Notes under the pieces: model-generated | Database searches by the model: none | What the model saw: the letters and a program-made list of their open reading frames with translations, nothing else | What the model was told of the DNA's origin: nothing | NCBI RefSeq assembly: GCF_002954705.1 | Contig: NZ_MSCO01000001.1 | Span: 1,616,978 to 1,680,977 of the forward strand | Source: Aliivibrio sifiae | GTDB taxonomy: Bacteria > Pseudomonadota > Gammaproteobacteria > Enterobacterales > Vibrionaceae | Direction of reading: 5' to 3' | Length of the DNA: 64,000 nucleotides | Position numbers and translations under genes: made by a program | Shown: one piece after another, positions 18,061-28,700 of the stretch | How the letters are laid out: each line of letters begins with the position of its first letter | How positions within the stretch are numbered: the first letter of the stretch is position 1

Positions 18061-21000
18061 TTAACAATCGGCAATGGCATTTTTCACTCGTTTATCAGAA
18101 ACCGGATATGGAGTACCTAATTGTTGAGCAAAATAGCTAACACGTAACTCTTCTATCATCCAACGAATGTCTTTTACACTGTCAGGAATTGGCTGCCCTT
18201 TGGGGATTTTATTCAGCAATTCTTTATATTCATTATTAATACTTTCCACTTTCAATAAGTGTACACGGTCTCGATTTGGATCTATTGGTAATTTTTCCAT
18301 TCGACGCTCAATCGCTTTCATGTAGCGATGAATATCTGCTAATCGCTTCCAACCACACTCTGTTGCAAACCCTTTAAAGATTAGATTCTCGATTTGAGCT
18401 TTAATGTCAGACAGTGCAAACGCCATGCTTAAATCAACACGACCTTTTAATTTTTTCTGTATTTGGAAAGCCGTAGTCAAAATCGTTTCAACTAATTTAG
18501 CTATCTCTACAACCGTATCTCCAAGCTCTGCTCGAATATGTTCTTTCATTTGTTCAAAAGCTTCAGGCTCCCAAACTAAGCCCCCCTTCTCTTCAATCAA
18601 CTTATCAATACCACAAGCGATACAGTCATCAATTAAATCTAACACTCGACCGTATTGATTAAAGTACAAGCCTAATTTCGACTTGTTTGGTAAGTTGCTA
18701 TGTAAATACTTAATAGGAGACGGAACATTAAGAAGAATCAAACGACGTTGACCTGCTTTCATTGCATTGTGTTGCTCTTCTTCTGTCTCAAACAGTTTAA
18801 TTTCAACACTGTCTTTACCATCTACAATCGCCGGGTACGCTTTAACTTCAAAACCACCACGTTTTTGCTTGTAAAGTGCAGGTAGCTCACCAAAACTCCA
18901 CGTTTTAAGCCCTTTTTGCTCAATATCATCATCTGCAACTTGAGATAACGTCTCTTGAACTTTGTCTTTTAAACCATCTTTCAAGTCAAACAGATCGCGG
19001 CTTTCTTTTAATTTACGACTACGGTGATCAACCACTCGGTAAGTTACTTTTAAATGATCTGGAATTTGCTCTAACTTCCAATCTTCACGCAACACCTCTA
19101 CCCCAGTCATACGACGTAGCTCTTTTTCAAGACTGTCTAATAACGGCGCATCAAATGGTGTTGCTCGAGATAAAAACGCATCTGCATAATTAGGTGCTGG
19201 TACAAAATTACGACGAATTGTTTTTGGTAATGACTTAATCAACGCCACGACTAATTCATGACGTAAACCTGGGATCTGCCAATCAAACCCATCCATTGTC
19301 ACTTGGTTTAAGATTGGCAATGGTACGTGTACTGTTACCCCGTCACTGTCTTGCCCCGGTTCGAATTGATAACTTAGTTTAAGTTTTAAACTGCCTTGAT
19401 GCCAGAAGTTAGGATAATCAAGATCCGTTACATGACTTGCATCATTACGGAATAACATCTCTTTTTCAAAGCTCAGTAAATCCGGCGTTTCTTTCTGTAC
19501 TTTCTTCCACCAAGAATCAAAGTGGCGACCTGATACAACCTCAGTATTTACGCGTTGATCATAAAACTCAGCAAGCTGATCATCATCAATCAAGATGTCA
19601 CGACGACGTGATTTATGCTCTAACTCTTCAACCTCTTGCAATAGCTTTCGGTTCTCTTTGAAGAATTTATGATTGGTATTCCAATCACCTTCAACTAATG
19701 CAGAACGAATAAATATCTCACGACACACTGGAGCATCGATTGAACCGTAGTTAATTTGACGTTTAGCTACAATTGGAATGCCATAAATAGTGACTTTTTC
19801 GTATGCCATTACCGCTGCTGATTTTTTAGACCAGTGTGGCTCACTGTAACTACGCTTAATCAAGTGTCCTGCTAATGGTTCAATCCATTCTGGTTGAATT
19901 TTCGCAACAATACGACCCCATAATTTCGAGGTTTCAACCAGCTCGGCCACCATTATCCATTTAGGTTGTTTCTTAAATAGACCAGACGCAGGGAAAATAT
20001 GGTAACGCGCATTACGTGCACCTTCGTATTCGTTTTTTTCTTGATCTTTTTGACCAATATGAGAAAGCATACCGGCTAAAATAGCAGTATGAACACCTTG
20101 ATAACCTGCGGCTTCTTGGTTCACTTTATAATTAAGTTCTTTCATTACTTGGCTTAATTGATAATGAACATCTTGCCACTCACGAACACGTAAGTAATTT
20201 AAGAAGTCTTTACGACATTGCTTTCTAAATTGGTTACTTGAAAGTGCCTTTTGCTGCTCTTTCACGTGCTGCCATAGGTTCACAAAGGTCAAGAAATCCG
20301 AGTCTTCATGGTTAAAGCGTTTATGCTTATCATCAGACTGTTGTTTTTTGTCACTTGGACGTTCACGAGGATCTTGAATCGATAGTGCTGCCGCAATGAT
20401 CATCACTTCTTGCAATGCATTGTAATTTGGCGCTTCTAGAACCATACGAGCCAAACGTGGATCGATTGGCAAACGAGCCAACTCACGTCCAACTTTCGTT
20501 AAGCTTTTCTTCGAATCTTTCGCATTAGGGTTAATAGCCCCCAACTCTTCAAGCAGTTTAACACCGTCTTGAATGTTACGATTATCTGGCGCTTCTACAA
20601 ATGGGAAGGCTTGAATATCACCTAAACCTAACGCGGTCATTTGTAAAATAACAGATGCCAAGTTAGTACGTAAAATTTCAGGATCGGTAAATTCAGGGCG
20701 CGCAACAAAGTCTTCTTCTGAGTACAGACGAATACACACACCTTCAGATACACGACCACAACGGCCCATACGCTGATTGGCACTCGCTTGTGAGATCGCT
20801 TCAATTGGAAGACGTTGTACTTTAGTTCGGTAACTATAGCGACTAATACGCGCAGTACCCGGATCAATAACGTATTTGATTCCAGGAACGGTTAACGACG
20901 TTTCTGCCACGTTGGTTGCCAATACAATTCGACGACCAGCATGAGGTTGGAACACGCGGTTTTGTTCTTGAGACGACAAACGTGCATACAGAGGCACAAT

Positions 21001-21954
21001 TTCAGTGTCTCGTAAGTTACGTTTTTCTAGTGCTTCTGCGGTATCACGAATTTCTCGCTCACCCGTCATAAACAGCAGAATGTCCCCTAAGCCCTCTTCA
21101 CATAGCTCATCAACTGCATCAAAAATGGCTTCAAGTTGATCTCTATCGGTATCATCGCCATCTTCAACAATTGGACGGTAGCGCGTTTCTACAGGGAAGG
21201 TTCTACCTGATACTTCAATAATCGGTGCATTATTAAAGTGTTTAGAAAAGCGCTCAGGATCTATGGTTGCCGAAGTAATGATAATTTTTAAATCAGGGCG
21301 TTTTGGTAATAACTCACGTAAGTAACCCATGATAAAATCGATGTTTAAACTACGTTCATGCGCTTCATCGATAATAATTGTGTCGTATTGATTTAAGTAT
21401 CTGTCGTTTTGGATCTCAGCAAGTAAGATACCATCCGTCATCAATTTAACTTGTGTTCGCTCTGATACTTGATCGTTAAATCGAACTTTATAACCGACGT
21501 GACTACCAAGCTGTGTTTCCATCTCTTCAGCAATACGATCGGCAACCGAACGTGCAGCAAGACGACGTGGTTGTGTATGACCGATATTACCGAACTTACC
21601 ACGACCTAATTCCAAACAAATTTTTGGTAGCTGTGTGGTCTTACCTGAACCAGTTTCACCGGCAACAATAACGACTTGGTTATTAGCAATGGCTTCTGCG
21701 ATGTCATCTTTCTTTTGGCTAACTGGTAGATCTGGATACTTAATCGTCGGACGATCCATTTCACGATTATTAGCAACCTGCATAGATTGTGCGATGTCTA
21801 ATGCGATTTCATCAAACACGGCGTTTCTTGATTCTTCTTTTTTAATGCGTGATGCGCCATGAATGCGTTTACTTAGGCGAAAACGGTCACGCAGCATACA
21901 TTCACTTAGGGCTTTTCTAAGTGTTGCTGCTGAATTTTGATTTGATTGACTCAA
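18061..21954 (-). CDS. hrpA: ATP-dependent RNA helicase HrpA
   Basis: DEAH-box helicase of 1297 residues (E. coli 1300), acting in mRNA processing and rescue of stalled ribosomes. Walker A is GETGSGKTTQ near residue 99 and motif II is IIIDEAHERS. Motif III is SAT, and motif VI is QRMGRCGR. The C-terminal half carries the long HrpA-specific domain (DUF3418) with LRHELVVALIKSLPKTIRR. The start codon is TTG at 21954 with AGGA six bases upstream. No in-frame ATG fits better, and MSQSNQNSAATLRKALSECMLRDR aligns in length with E. coli HrpA. It is a large stand-alone gene. Confidence 0.96.
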   Translation of the reverse strand: MSQSNQNSAATLRKALSECMLRDRFRLSKRIHGASRIKKEESRNAVFDEIALDIAQSMQVANNREMDRPTIKYPDLPVSQKKDDIAEAIANNQVVIVAGETGSGKTTQLPKICLELGRGKFGNIGHTQPRRLAARSVADRIAEEMETQLGSHVGYKVRFNDQVSERTQVKLMTDGILLAEIQNDRYLNQYDTIIIDEAHERSLNIDFIMGYLRELLPKRPDLKIIITSATIDPERFSKHFNNAPIIEVSGRTFPVETRYRPIVEDGDDTDRDQLEAIFDAVDELCEEGLGDILLFMTGEREIRDTAEALEKRNLRDTEIVPLYARLSSQEQNRVFQPHAGRRIVLATNVAETSLTVPGIKYVIDPGTARISRYSYRTKVQRLPIEAISQASANQRMGRCGRVSEGVCIRLYSEEDFVARPEFTDPEILRTNLASVILQMTALGLGDIQAFPFVEAPDNRNIQDGVKLLEELGAINPNAKDSKKSLTKVGRELARLPIDPRLARMVLEAPNYNALQEVMIIAAALSIQDPRERPSDKKQQSDDKHKRFNHEDSDFLTFVNLWQHVKEQQKALSSNQFRKQCRKDFLNYLRVREWQDVHYQLSQVMKELNYKVNQEAAGYQGVHTAILAGMLSHIGQKDQEKNEYEGARNARYHIFPASGLFKKQPKWIMVAELVETSKLWGRIVAKIQPEWIEPLAGHLIKRSYSEPHWSKKSAAVMAYEKVTIYGIPIVAKRQINYGSIDAPVCREIFIRSALVEGDWNTNHKFFKENRKLLQEVEELEHKSRRRDILIDDDQLAEFYDQRVNTEVVSGRHFDSWWKKVQKETPDLLSFEKEMLFRNDASHVTDLDYPNFWHQGSLKLKLSYQFEPGQDSDGVTVHVPLPILNQVTMDGFDWQIPGLRHELVVALIKSLPKTIRRNFVPAPNYADAFLSRATPFDAPLLDSLEKELRRMTGVEVLREDWKLEQIPDHLKVTYRVVDHRSRKLKESRDLFDLKDGLKDKVQETLSQVADDDIEQKGLKTWSFGELPALYKQKRGGFEVKAYPAIVDGKDSVEIKLFETEEEQHNAMKAGQRRLILLNVPSPIKYLHSNLPNKSKLGLYFNQYGRVLDLIDDCIACGIDKLIEEKGGLVWEPEAFEQMKEHIRAELGDTVVEIAKLVETILTTAFQIQKKLKGRVDLSMAFALSDIKAQIENLIFKGFATECGWKRLADIHRYMKAIERRMEKLPIDPNRDRVHLLKVESINNEYKELLNKIPKGQPIPDSVKDIRWMIEELRVSYFAQQLGTPYPVSDKRVKNAIADC

Positions 21955-22193
21955 AATATATCCTACTGAATTTTTTATTATTCATTAACTGCAAGGATTC
22001 TATCACATTCTTGGCTCTATCTACCTTAGCGAGATAAAAATCTGTTTTACTTTATTGTAATAATCCATAGCCTAAAAACCTAAAACTCGCTTGATAAACA
22101 ACCAAACTATACGGTTATTTGGGTATTCGATTGCTCGAATAGAGATCCCTTTGCTAAACTTAATGTATTAATCCTAATCATTAAGATGGCTGT

Positions 22194-22520
22194 ATGGAGT
22201 TTAACGGTAAGCACATTGAACGCGACGCTCAAGGGTATTTAATGAATCATACCGATTGGTGTGAAGAGTTAGTTCCGCTATTAGCGCAAGAAGAAAACAT
22301 CGAACTGACCGATGCTCATTGGGAAGTTGTTCGTTTTGTTCGTTCTTTTTATGAGGAGTTCAAAACATCGCCTGCGGTTCGTATGTTGGTAAAAGCCATG
22401 GAAAAAGAGCATGGCCAAGAAAAAGGCAACAGCAAATACCTATTTACGCTGTTCAAATTAGGTCCAGCCAAACAAGCCACAAAACTGGCGGGTTTACCAA
22501 AACCTGCAAAATGTCTTTAA
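22194..22520 (+). CDS. tusE: Sulfurtransferase TusE (DsrC family)
   Basis: 108 residues. The last step of the Tus relay passes sulfur from TusBCD to MnmA for 2-thiouridine at tRNA position 34. The C-terminal swinging arm ends [10 protein letters not shown], so the persulfide-carrying cysteine is the penultimate residue, as in all DsrC/TusE proteins. The N-terminal [16 protein letters not shown] and the central [17 protein letters not shown] are typical. It is convergent with acyP, with 17 bases between stops. Confidence 0.94.
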   Translation: MEFNGKHIERDAQGYLMNHTDWCEELVPLLAQEENIELTDAHWEVVRFVRSFYEEFKTSPAVRMLVKAMEKEHGQEKGNSKYLFTLFKLGPAKQATKLAGLPKPAKCL

Positions 22521-22537
22521 ATTAAAGAGTTATAAAT

Positions 22538-22810
22538 TTAATACATTTTAAAATCAGATAGCGTTTGCCACTGGGTTTCAACTTGCTCAATAGAATCAAC
22601 CCGAGCCAGTTGAGGTCCAGTTTTCAACCATTCTGCTAGTTTTTTAACATTACTCTCTTCTCCACACGCTAATACTTCCACAGAACCATCTGCTTGATTT
22701 CGAGCATACCCTGTTAAACCAAGTTTGAGTGCCGTATGCGCGGTATGAAAACGAAAGCCTACGCGCTGTACTTTTCCCTTTACAGTGAACTTAACTGATT
22801 TTTGTGACAC
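22538..22810 (-). CDS. acyP: Acylphosphatase
   Basis: 90-residue alpha/beta enzyme that hydrolyses the carboxyl-phosphate bond of acylphosphates. The signature [20 protein letters not shown] holds the phosphate-binding loop and catalytic Arg, and [17 protein letters not shown] supplies the conserved Asn. It is cytoplasmic. The neighbouring order rlmI, acyP, tusE also occurs in E. coli; here a chemotaxis receptor gene is inserted between acyP and rlmI. Confidence 0.94.
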   Translation of the reverse strand: MSQKSVKFTVKGKVQRVGFRFHTAHTALKLGLTGYARNQADGSVEVLACGEESNVKKLAEWLKTGPQLARVDSIEQVETQWQTLSDFKMY

Positions 22811-22893
22811 AACTCACCTATAACTGTAATTTATGATAAACAATTCTTAATCATGAGATATTATCACCCCCCCATCATATATACGGATCTCAT

Positions 22894-24297
22894 ATGAAAG
22901 AGTCAGCATTTCGTTGGATTGATAAATACCTTATCCATCTAAAAATTCAAGAAAAATTTTATCTACTTTTCTTACTTCCAATTATCGCCCTTTTAAGTCT
23001 AACAGCAATTATGGATTCTGCCGCTGATAGCATGATGGCTGAAATATTAGATCATGAAGTTCAGTTTGTGGCCTCAATGTTAGAGCAACAAAATATTTCA
23101 CAACAAAATGCTGTAAGCCTTCTTTCTAAATCAACTGAATTTTCAGTGGGTTCTGGCGAACATAGTGCATTTGTTAATTCTGGTAATTACAGCATCAGTG
23201 CAAATTCAAATGTTACGCTTTGGTCTACTTTATCTGGCTTACAAATATCTTTAATTGCTGCTGTTCTATTATTAATGGCTGTCGGTGTTTATTACATAAT
23301 GACTTTCATTGGTGGCGCGATGTTCACTATGAATAAAGCTTTAGAGACACTTGAATCTGGTGATTTAACTCAGCGTATGAACTTCTTCCCTGTAAGAGAT
23401 GAATTCAGCGTTATTGCAATTACTATTGATAAATTGGCTGAACGTGAACAACAACTTGTTTTAGCTATGCAAGAATCTGTCGCGTTAATTCAACAAATGA
23501 GCTCTGAGCTAAGTCAAAATAGTCATAAAAGTTCAGATGCTTCGGATAAGCAACTTGCACAACTCGATTTACTATCAAGTGCAACTGAGGAGATGGCGAC
23601 CTCAATTCAAGAAGTGGCTAATTACACTCACGAAGCCTCATCTCAATCTATAGATGCCATGGATTCAGCCCGTGAAGGGCAATCTCAAGTGAATTCAGCG
23701 GTACAAGCCATTCGACATTTATCAGAAGAAATCAACCAAGCAGCGCATGCGGTTCAAGAATTAGATGACAATGCAGCAAAAATTGATGATGCTGTCGCGA
23801 CTATCAATGGTATTTCTCAACAAACTAACTTATTAGCGTTAAATGCAGCGATTGAAGCCGCACGAGCTGGTGAGCAGGGCCGTGGATTTGCTGTAGTTGC
23901 AGATGAAGTTAGAACGCTAGCCAGCCGAACTCAGCAAGCCACCGTTGAGATCCAAGCTATGATCGAAGCTCTGCAAACAAACAGCAAGTCATTATTAACA
24001 CTCACATCAAATACGGTAAGTAATGCAGAAACTGGCCAAGAATTGATGCAACAAGTAAATAACGATATTTCAAATATTGCCGATCGTAACAATACCATTG
24101 CACAAAGTAACAATGAAATTGCTACAGCGGCTAGTCAGCAAGGTGAGGTTGCGGTAAGTATTGCTTCAACGGTTGAAGATGTTCGTACTCAATCGAATCA
24201 AGTGCACCAAATGATTAAAGATTCTGAATCTAATATCGAACAACTTAGATTAAAGGGTCAAGATTTAGAATTACTGCTTAATGGATTAAAAGCATAG
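22894..24297 (+). CDS. Methyl-accepting chemotaxis protein
   Basis: 467 residues. Transmembrane segments lie at about residues 22-40 and 115-139, enclosing a short periplasmic region of only about 75 residues with no recognised ligand fold. HAMP covers about 140-190 ([14 protein letters not shown]). The cytoplasmic coiled coil contains the invariant hairpin tip, with [20 protein letters not shown] and [15 protein letters not shown]. It passes signals to CheA/CheW. The small sensor region suggests that it senses through the membrane, a small molecule or a partner protein. A run of seven C (22867-22873) lies 20 bases before the start. It separates acyP and rlmI, which are adjacent in E. coli. 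Confidence 0.92.
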   Translation: MKESAFRWIDKYLIHLKIQEKFYLLFLLPIIALLSLTAIMDSAADSMMAEILDHEVQFVASMLEQQNISQQNAVSLLSKSTEFSVGSGEHSAFVNSGNYSISANSNVTLWSTLSGLQISLIAAVLLLMAVGVYYIMTFIGGAMFTMNKALETLESGDLTQRMNFFPVRDEFSVIAITIDKLAEREQQLVLAMQESVALIQQMSSELSQNSHKSSDASDKQLAQLDLLSSATEEMATSIQEVANYTHEASSQSIDAMDSAREGQSQVNSAVQAIRHLSEEINQAAHAVQELDDNAAKIDDAVATINGISQQTNLLALNAAIEAARAGEQGRGFAVVADEVRTLASRTQQATVEIQAMIEALQTNSKSLLTLTSNTVSNAETGQELMQQVNNDISNIADRNNTIAQSNNEIATAASQQGEVAVSIASTVEDVRTQSNQVHQMIKDSESNIEQLRLKGQDLELLLNGLKA

Positions 24298-24476
24298 TCC
24301 TTTCCTATTTAAAATTTCAATAGCCTAATTCATGCAGTAATAATTCATTTTATTACTGCATTTTTAATTTCTCACTCCTCTCTCTTAGATTAATCTTCCC
24401 TTCACTCCTTCTTAGTTTGCTTTTCCTTGTCACATCAAAGAGAATAGCCCCCTAATTAACTCATCAGAGCATCAAT

Positions 24477-25667
24477 ATGACTGTTTCAATCTATTTAGTA
24501 AAAGGACGTGATAAAGCATTGCGTCGCCGTCACCCTTGGATCTTTTCTCGTGGTATTGACCGCATTGATGGAAAAGCAGAGCTAGGTGAAACAGTTGAAA
24601 TTTATTCAAACAATGGCGAATGGCTAGCTCGTGGTGCGTTTTCTCCGCAATCTCAAATCCGTGCTCGTGTTTGGACGTTTGATAAAAATGAAGCGATTGA
24701 TAAAGACTTCTTTGTTCGTCGTTTAAATCAAGCGCAAGGCTTACGTGATGTTCTTGCTGAACGTGAAGGCTTAACTGGCTATCGTTTAATCGCTGCTGAA
24801 TCAGATGGTTTACCTGGTATCACTATTGACCGTTACCAAAACTATTTTGTGTGTCAGTTATTAAGTGCTGGTGCTGAAGCAACTAAAGATTTATTAGTGG
24901 AAGCATTAATTGAATGCTACCCGGACTGTAATATTTATGAGCGTTCTGATGTTTCTGTTCGTAAAAAAGAAGGTCTAAAACAACGTACTGGCGTTCTACA
25001 CGGTGAAGAGCCACCAGAGTCTGTAATCATTGAAGAGAACGGCGTTAAAATTAGCGTTGATATCGTCAATGGCCACAAAACAGGCTTCTATCTTGATCAA
25101 CGTGATAGCCGTGAGCGTTCATGTAAATACGTAAAAGACAAAACAGTACTTAACTGTTTCTCTTACACCGGTGGTTTTGGCCTGTATTCACTTAAAGGTG
25201 GTGCTAAACACGTTATCAATGCTGATGTTTCTCAACTAGCGCTTGATAATGCGAAAAACAACACTGAAATTAATGGTTTTGATTTATCTAAAGCTGAATT
25301 CTTAAACGCTGATGTATTTAAGCTGCTTCGTGAATACCGTGATAACGGCACTAAATTTGATGTTGTGATCATGGATCCACCAAAATTTGCTGAATCTAAA
25401 AATCAGCTTACTGGTGCATGCCGTGGTTATAAAGACATAAATATGCTTGCGATGCAGATCCTAAACCCAGGCGGTACGTTATTAACGTATTCTTGTTCTG
25501 GTCTTATGGATACGGGCTTATTCCAAAAAATCGTTGCGGATGCAGCTCTTGATGCTAAGCGTACCGTTCAGTTTATTGAGCGTTTTGAGCAAGCAGCGGA
25601 TCACCCTCTTGATTCAGCTTACCCTGAAGGTTTCTACCTGAAAGGCTTTGCTTGTCGCGTTGTATAA
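24477..25667 (+). CDS. rlmI: 23S rRNA m5C1962 methyltransferase RlmI
   Basis: 396 residues, the length of E. coli RlmI. The N-terminal PUA domain reads [23 protein letters not shown]. The SAM motif I region is [20 protein letters not shown]. The catalytic motif is [13 protein letters not shown] (motif IV), and the motif VI cysteine is in YSCSG. It acts on the large ribosomal subunit RNA. A strong terminator lies after it, before the convergent adhesin gene. Confidence 0.95.
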   Translation: MTVSIYLVKGRDKALRRRHPWIFSRGIDRIDGKAELGETVEIYSNNGEWLARGAFSPQSQIRARVWTFDKNEAIDKDFFVRRLNQAQGLRDVLAEREGLTGYRLIAAESDGLPGITIDRYQNYFVCQLLSAGAEATKDLLVEALIECYPDCNIYERSDVSVRKKEGLKQRTGVLHGEEPPESVIIEENGVKISVDIVNGHKTGFYLDQRDSRERSCKYVKDKTVLNCFSYTGGFGLYSLKGGAKHVINADVSQLALDNAKNNTEINGFDLSKAEFLNADVFKLLREYRDNGTKFDVVIMDPPKFAESKNQLTGACRGYKDINMLAMQILNPGGTLLTYSCSGLMDTGLFQKIVADAALDAKRTVQFIERFEQAADHPLDSAYPEGFYLKGFACRVV

Positions 25668-25695
25668 AACGAAATTAAGCACGCTTTAAAGTATT

Positions 25696-25731
25696 AAAAA
25701 AGGCGAGAAGGTTAACCCTTCTCGCCTTTTT
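25696..25731. terminator. Bidirectional terminator between rlmI and the giant adhesin gene
   Basis: A-run, GGCGAGAAGG, short loop, CCTTCTCGCC, then T-run: a 10-bp GC-rich stem with A and T flanks between convergent genes. Confidence 0.88.
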
Positions 25732-25761
25732 ATTTACATCAACTAAATGTTATAAATAGTA

Positions 25762-28700
25762 CTAATCCACTTTAAACATGTTGAAATCATTATATATTGT
25801 ACTCAAAATATCTTGATCACTCATTGAGCCTAAATCACTGATCCCAAGAGTGGTACTATCTACGCCTTCTAGCGTTATATCGGTTTTATTACCCAACTCA
25901 TCAGTGACAGACAATACTGTTTGTGCATTACCATCATCAATATTTACATCAATATGCTGTAACATATCATCCATTGTCGAGCTTGCTTGAATTGAATCAG
26001 GTAACAGGTCAGCCAAATCTAAAATATCAGCTTCACCATTAGCGGCTACGCCATCAACAGCAAAGTCAGCAATTGAGGTTTGAGATGGAATCGCAGGACT
26101 TCCTCCAATATCTTCAGCAAAATAGAAGATATCATTACCTGCACCACCAGTTAAAATATCATTCTCACCTGATGCATATAAAACATTGTCCCTTTCGTTA
26201 CCAAACGTATCTGAAACAACAAGATGACCAGAATTAGTTAATGCATTCAACTTCTCTTCATCAGTCATTGTAGCCGTTGGTTCTCCAGCTAATTCATCTA
26301 ATGTTATACCATCGACAATAATAGTTTGAACCGTTGTCCCTGCTTCATTTATATAAATCTCAGTACTACCATCTACTTCACCAATTTGGATTTGAGACGC
26401 TAATACGGCAGAATCCCAAACTGTTGTGATATTTGTAATATCACTCAAATCAATTTTGTCACTATCAAGATCAAAATCTTTAATCACATCACGAGCTAAG
26501 TCACCACCAATAGAGGCATTAGTCCAAGTGAAGGTATCTGCAGTACCTGTATCAGAAAGATCTAATGGATTACCAAATAGAAGTTCATCGTTTGTTGTTC
26601 CGTTTAAAATATCTGAACCAACAGCACCTTGAATTATGGTTGGAGCGGCAACCACCACGGAAATTACTTGCTGAGTAACGCCTCCTTTTCCATCAGAAGC
26701 CTCGACTGTAAACTCGTCCGTTGTATCTGCGGCTAATGCTAATGTACTGTCTTCAAGAAGAATATATGTCCATAATCCAGCGGCATTGATGCTTAATGTA
26801 CCATAAATCCCAGTAGCTGATGAGGTCGATGCTATTTGCCATCCAATTGGATCATTTTCTACATCGACTGCATTCAACTGACCCGTAACTGTTTCTACAA
26901 CGCCTTCTTTTACATCAGCAGTACTGCTTCCTGTAATTACTGGAGAATCATTATCACCAGTAATATCTATCGTGATTACTTGTTGTGTAACTTGTCCAGA
27001 GGCATCAGTTACATCAATAACTAAAGACTCTTGAGCGCCATCAATACCTATCGCTTGTGAAAGTCCACTATCTAAATCGTATTCCCACTTACCTGTTATT
27101 GGGTCAACAATAAATGTCCCATACAAAGGTGTCGATGATGTTGATACGGTATAACCTATATCTGTACCTTCTGGGTCTAGATAAGCAATGGTACCTTCTG
27201 CATGCAGCGCTCCGTCTTCAACAACAGCTCCTGTCGTTTCTTGAGTAGTCCCTGCATCGACAATTGGTTGGTCATCATTACCTGTGACACTAACAGTAAT
27301 TTCTTGAGTTATTGTGCCTCCATTACCATCAGCCACTTCAATCGTGAATTTTTCTGTCGCTACAGTATCACCCAACACTTGAGCTTTATTGTTATCAAGT
27401 AAATAGGTCCACTCACCATTGCCATCAACAGTTAAAGCACCATATAAACCAGATAAATCTCCTGGCGTGCCTGCGGTGTTAGGCCCAGAAATCACTGAAT
27501 AAGTGAAACTTGTATCGGTAAGATCAACATCGGATACATTTAATTGACCTGTAGCCGTTGCTGTACCGTCTTCATCAACACTACCAATGATTACGCTCGA
27601 TGCATCAATCGTTGGCGCATCATTTTCACCTGTAATATTAATGGTGATAACTTGCTGTATTGTTCCACCAGTTTGGTCTTTTACTTCGATGGTATATGTT
27701 TCTTGAGTACCTGTAGCGCCAATCTCTTGAGCTAAGGCATTATTTAATTCATACGTCCACACACCATTCGCATCGACGGTGAAAGTGCCATAAGGTGAAG
27801 TCGGTGGATTAATCACATTGTAATCAATGAGATCACCTTCTGGATCCACATAAGCAACCTGCCCAGTAGCTGTCGAGGTTCCATCTTCTACAACAATGCC
27901 TTCCGTTACTTGGGTTATTCCTGTGTCAATAATCGGGTCATCATCCGTACCTGTAATATTCACAGTAACATCTTGTGTAATTACCCCACCATTTCCATCA
28001 TCAATTTGGATAGTAAACGTTTCTGTAATTGTTTCATCACCGATATCTTGAGCTTTATCGTTATCTAATACATAAGTCCATTGACCAAACTCATCAACAG
28101 TAACAACGCCATAAGCATCCGATGGTGAATTAGTCACACTAAAATCAAAGGTCGTATCGGTGATATCAATATCTGTAATATCTAGCTGTCCAGACTGACT
28201 TAACGTTCCGTCTTCTGCAACATCGACAGAAGTAATACTTGTATTAACGACTTCTGGATCATCATTAGTACCATTGACCGTAAAGGTAATATCTTGCGTA
28301 CTACTTAAACCATGTTCATCAGTGACTTGAACGGTATAAGTTAATTCTAGTTTTTCACCTACACCAAGTTGTTGAATTTCTAATACTGAATTATCAACAA
28401 CTAATTTATAGTCACCATTTGGTTCAAAGGTTAATATTCCAAGGCTATCACCACTTAGAACTTCCCATATGTGAGTATCTGCAGTATCAGGATCACCATC
28501 GTCCCAATTACCTGTGACTTCAATAGTATTCGATACTGTTACACCACTATCCTCTGTTAATTCAGTTGGTATGGTAACGACTAGACTTGGGGCATCATTT
28601 TCACCATTGATGATGATAGTTATTGTCATATCCGTAGAAGCACCAAACTCATCTGTTGCTGTAATTGTGACGGTATCGGTCAGTGTTTCACCTTTTGATA

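Noticed and set aside
22867-22873. Run of seven C before the chemotaxis receptor gene as a phase-variation tract
   Set aside because: Seven bases is short for slippage, it is not in the coding frame, and no promoter spacing argument could be made.
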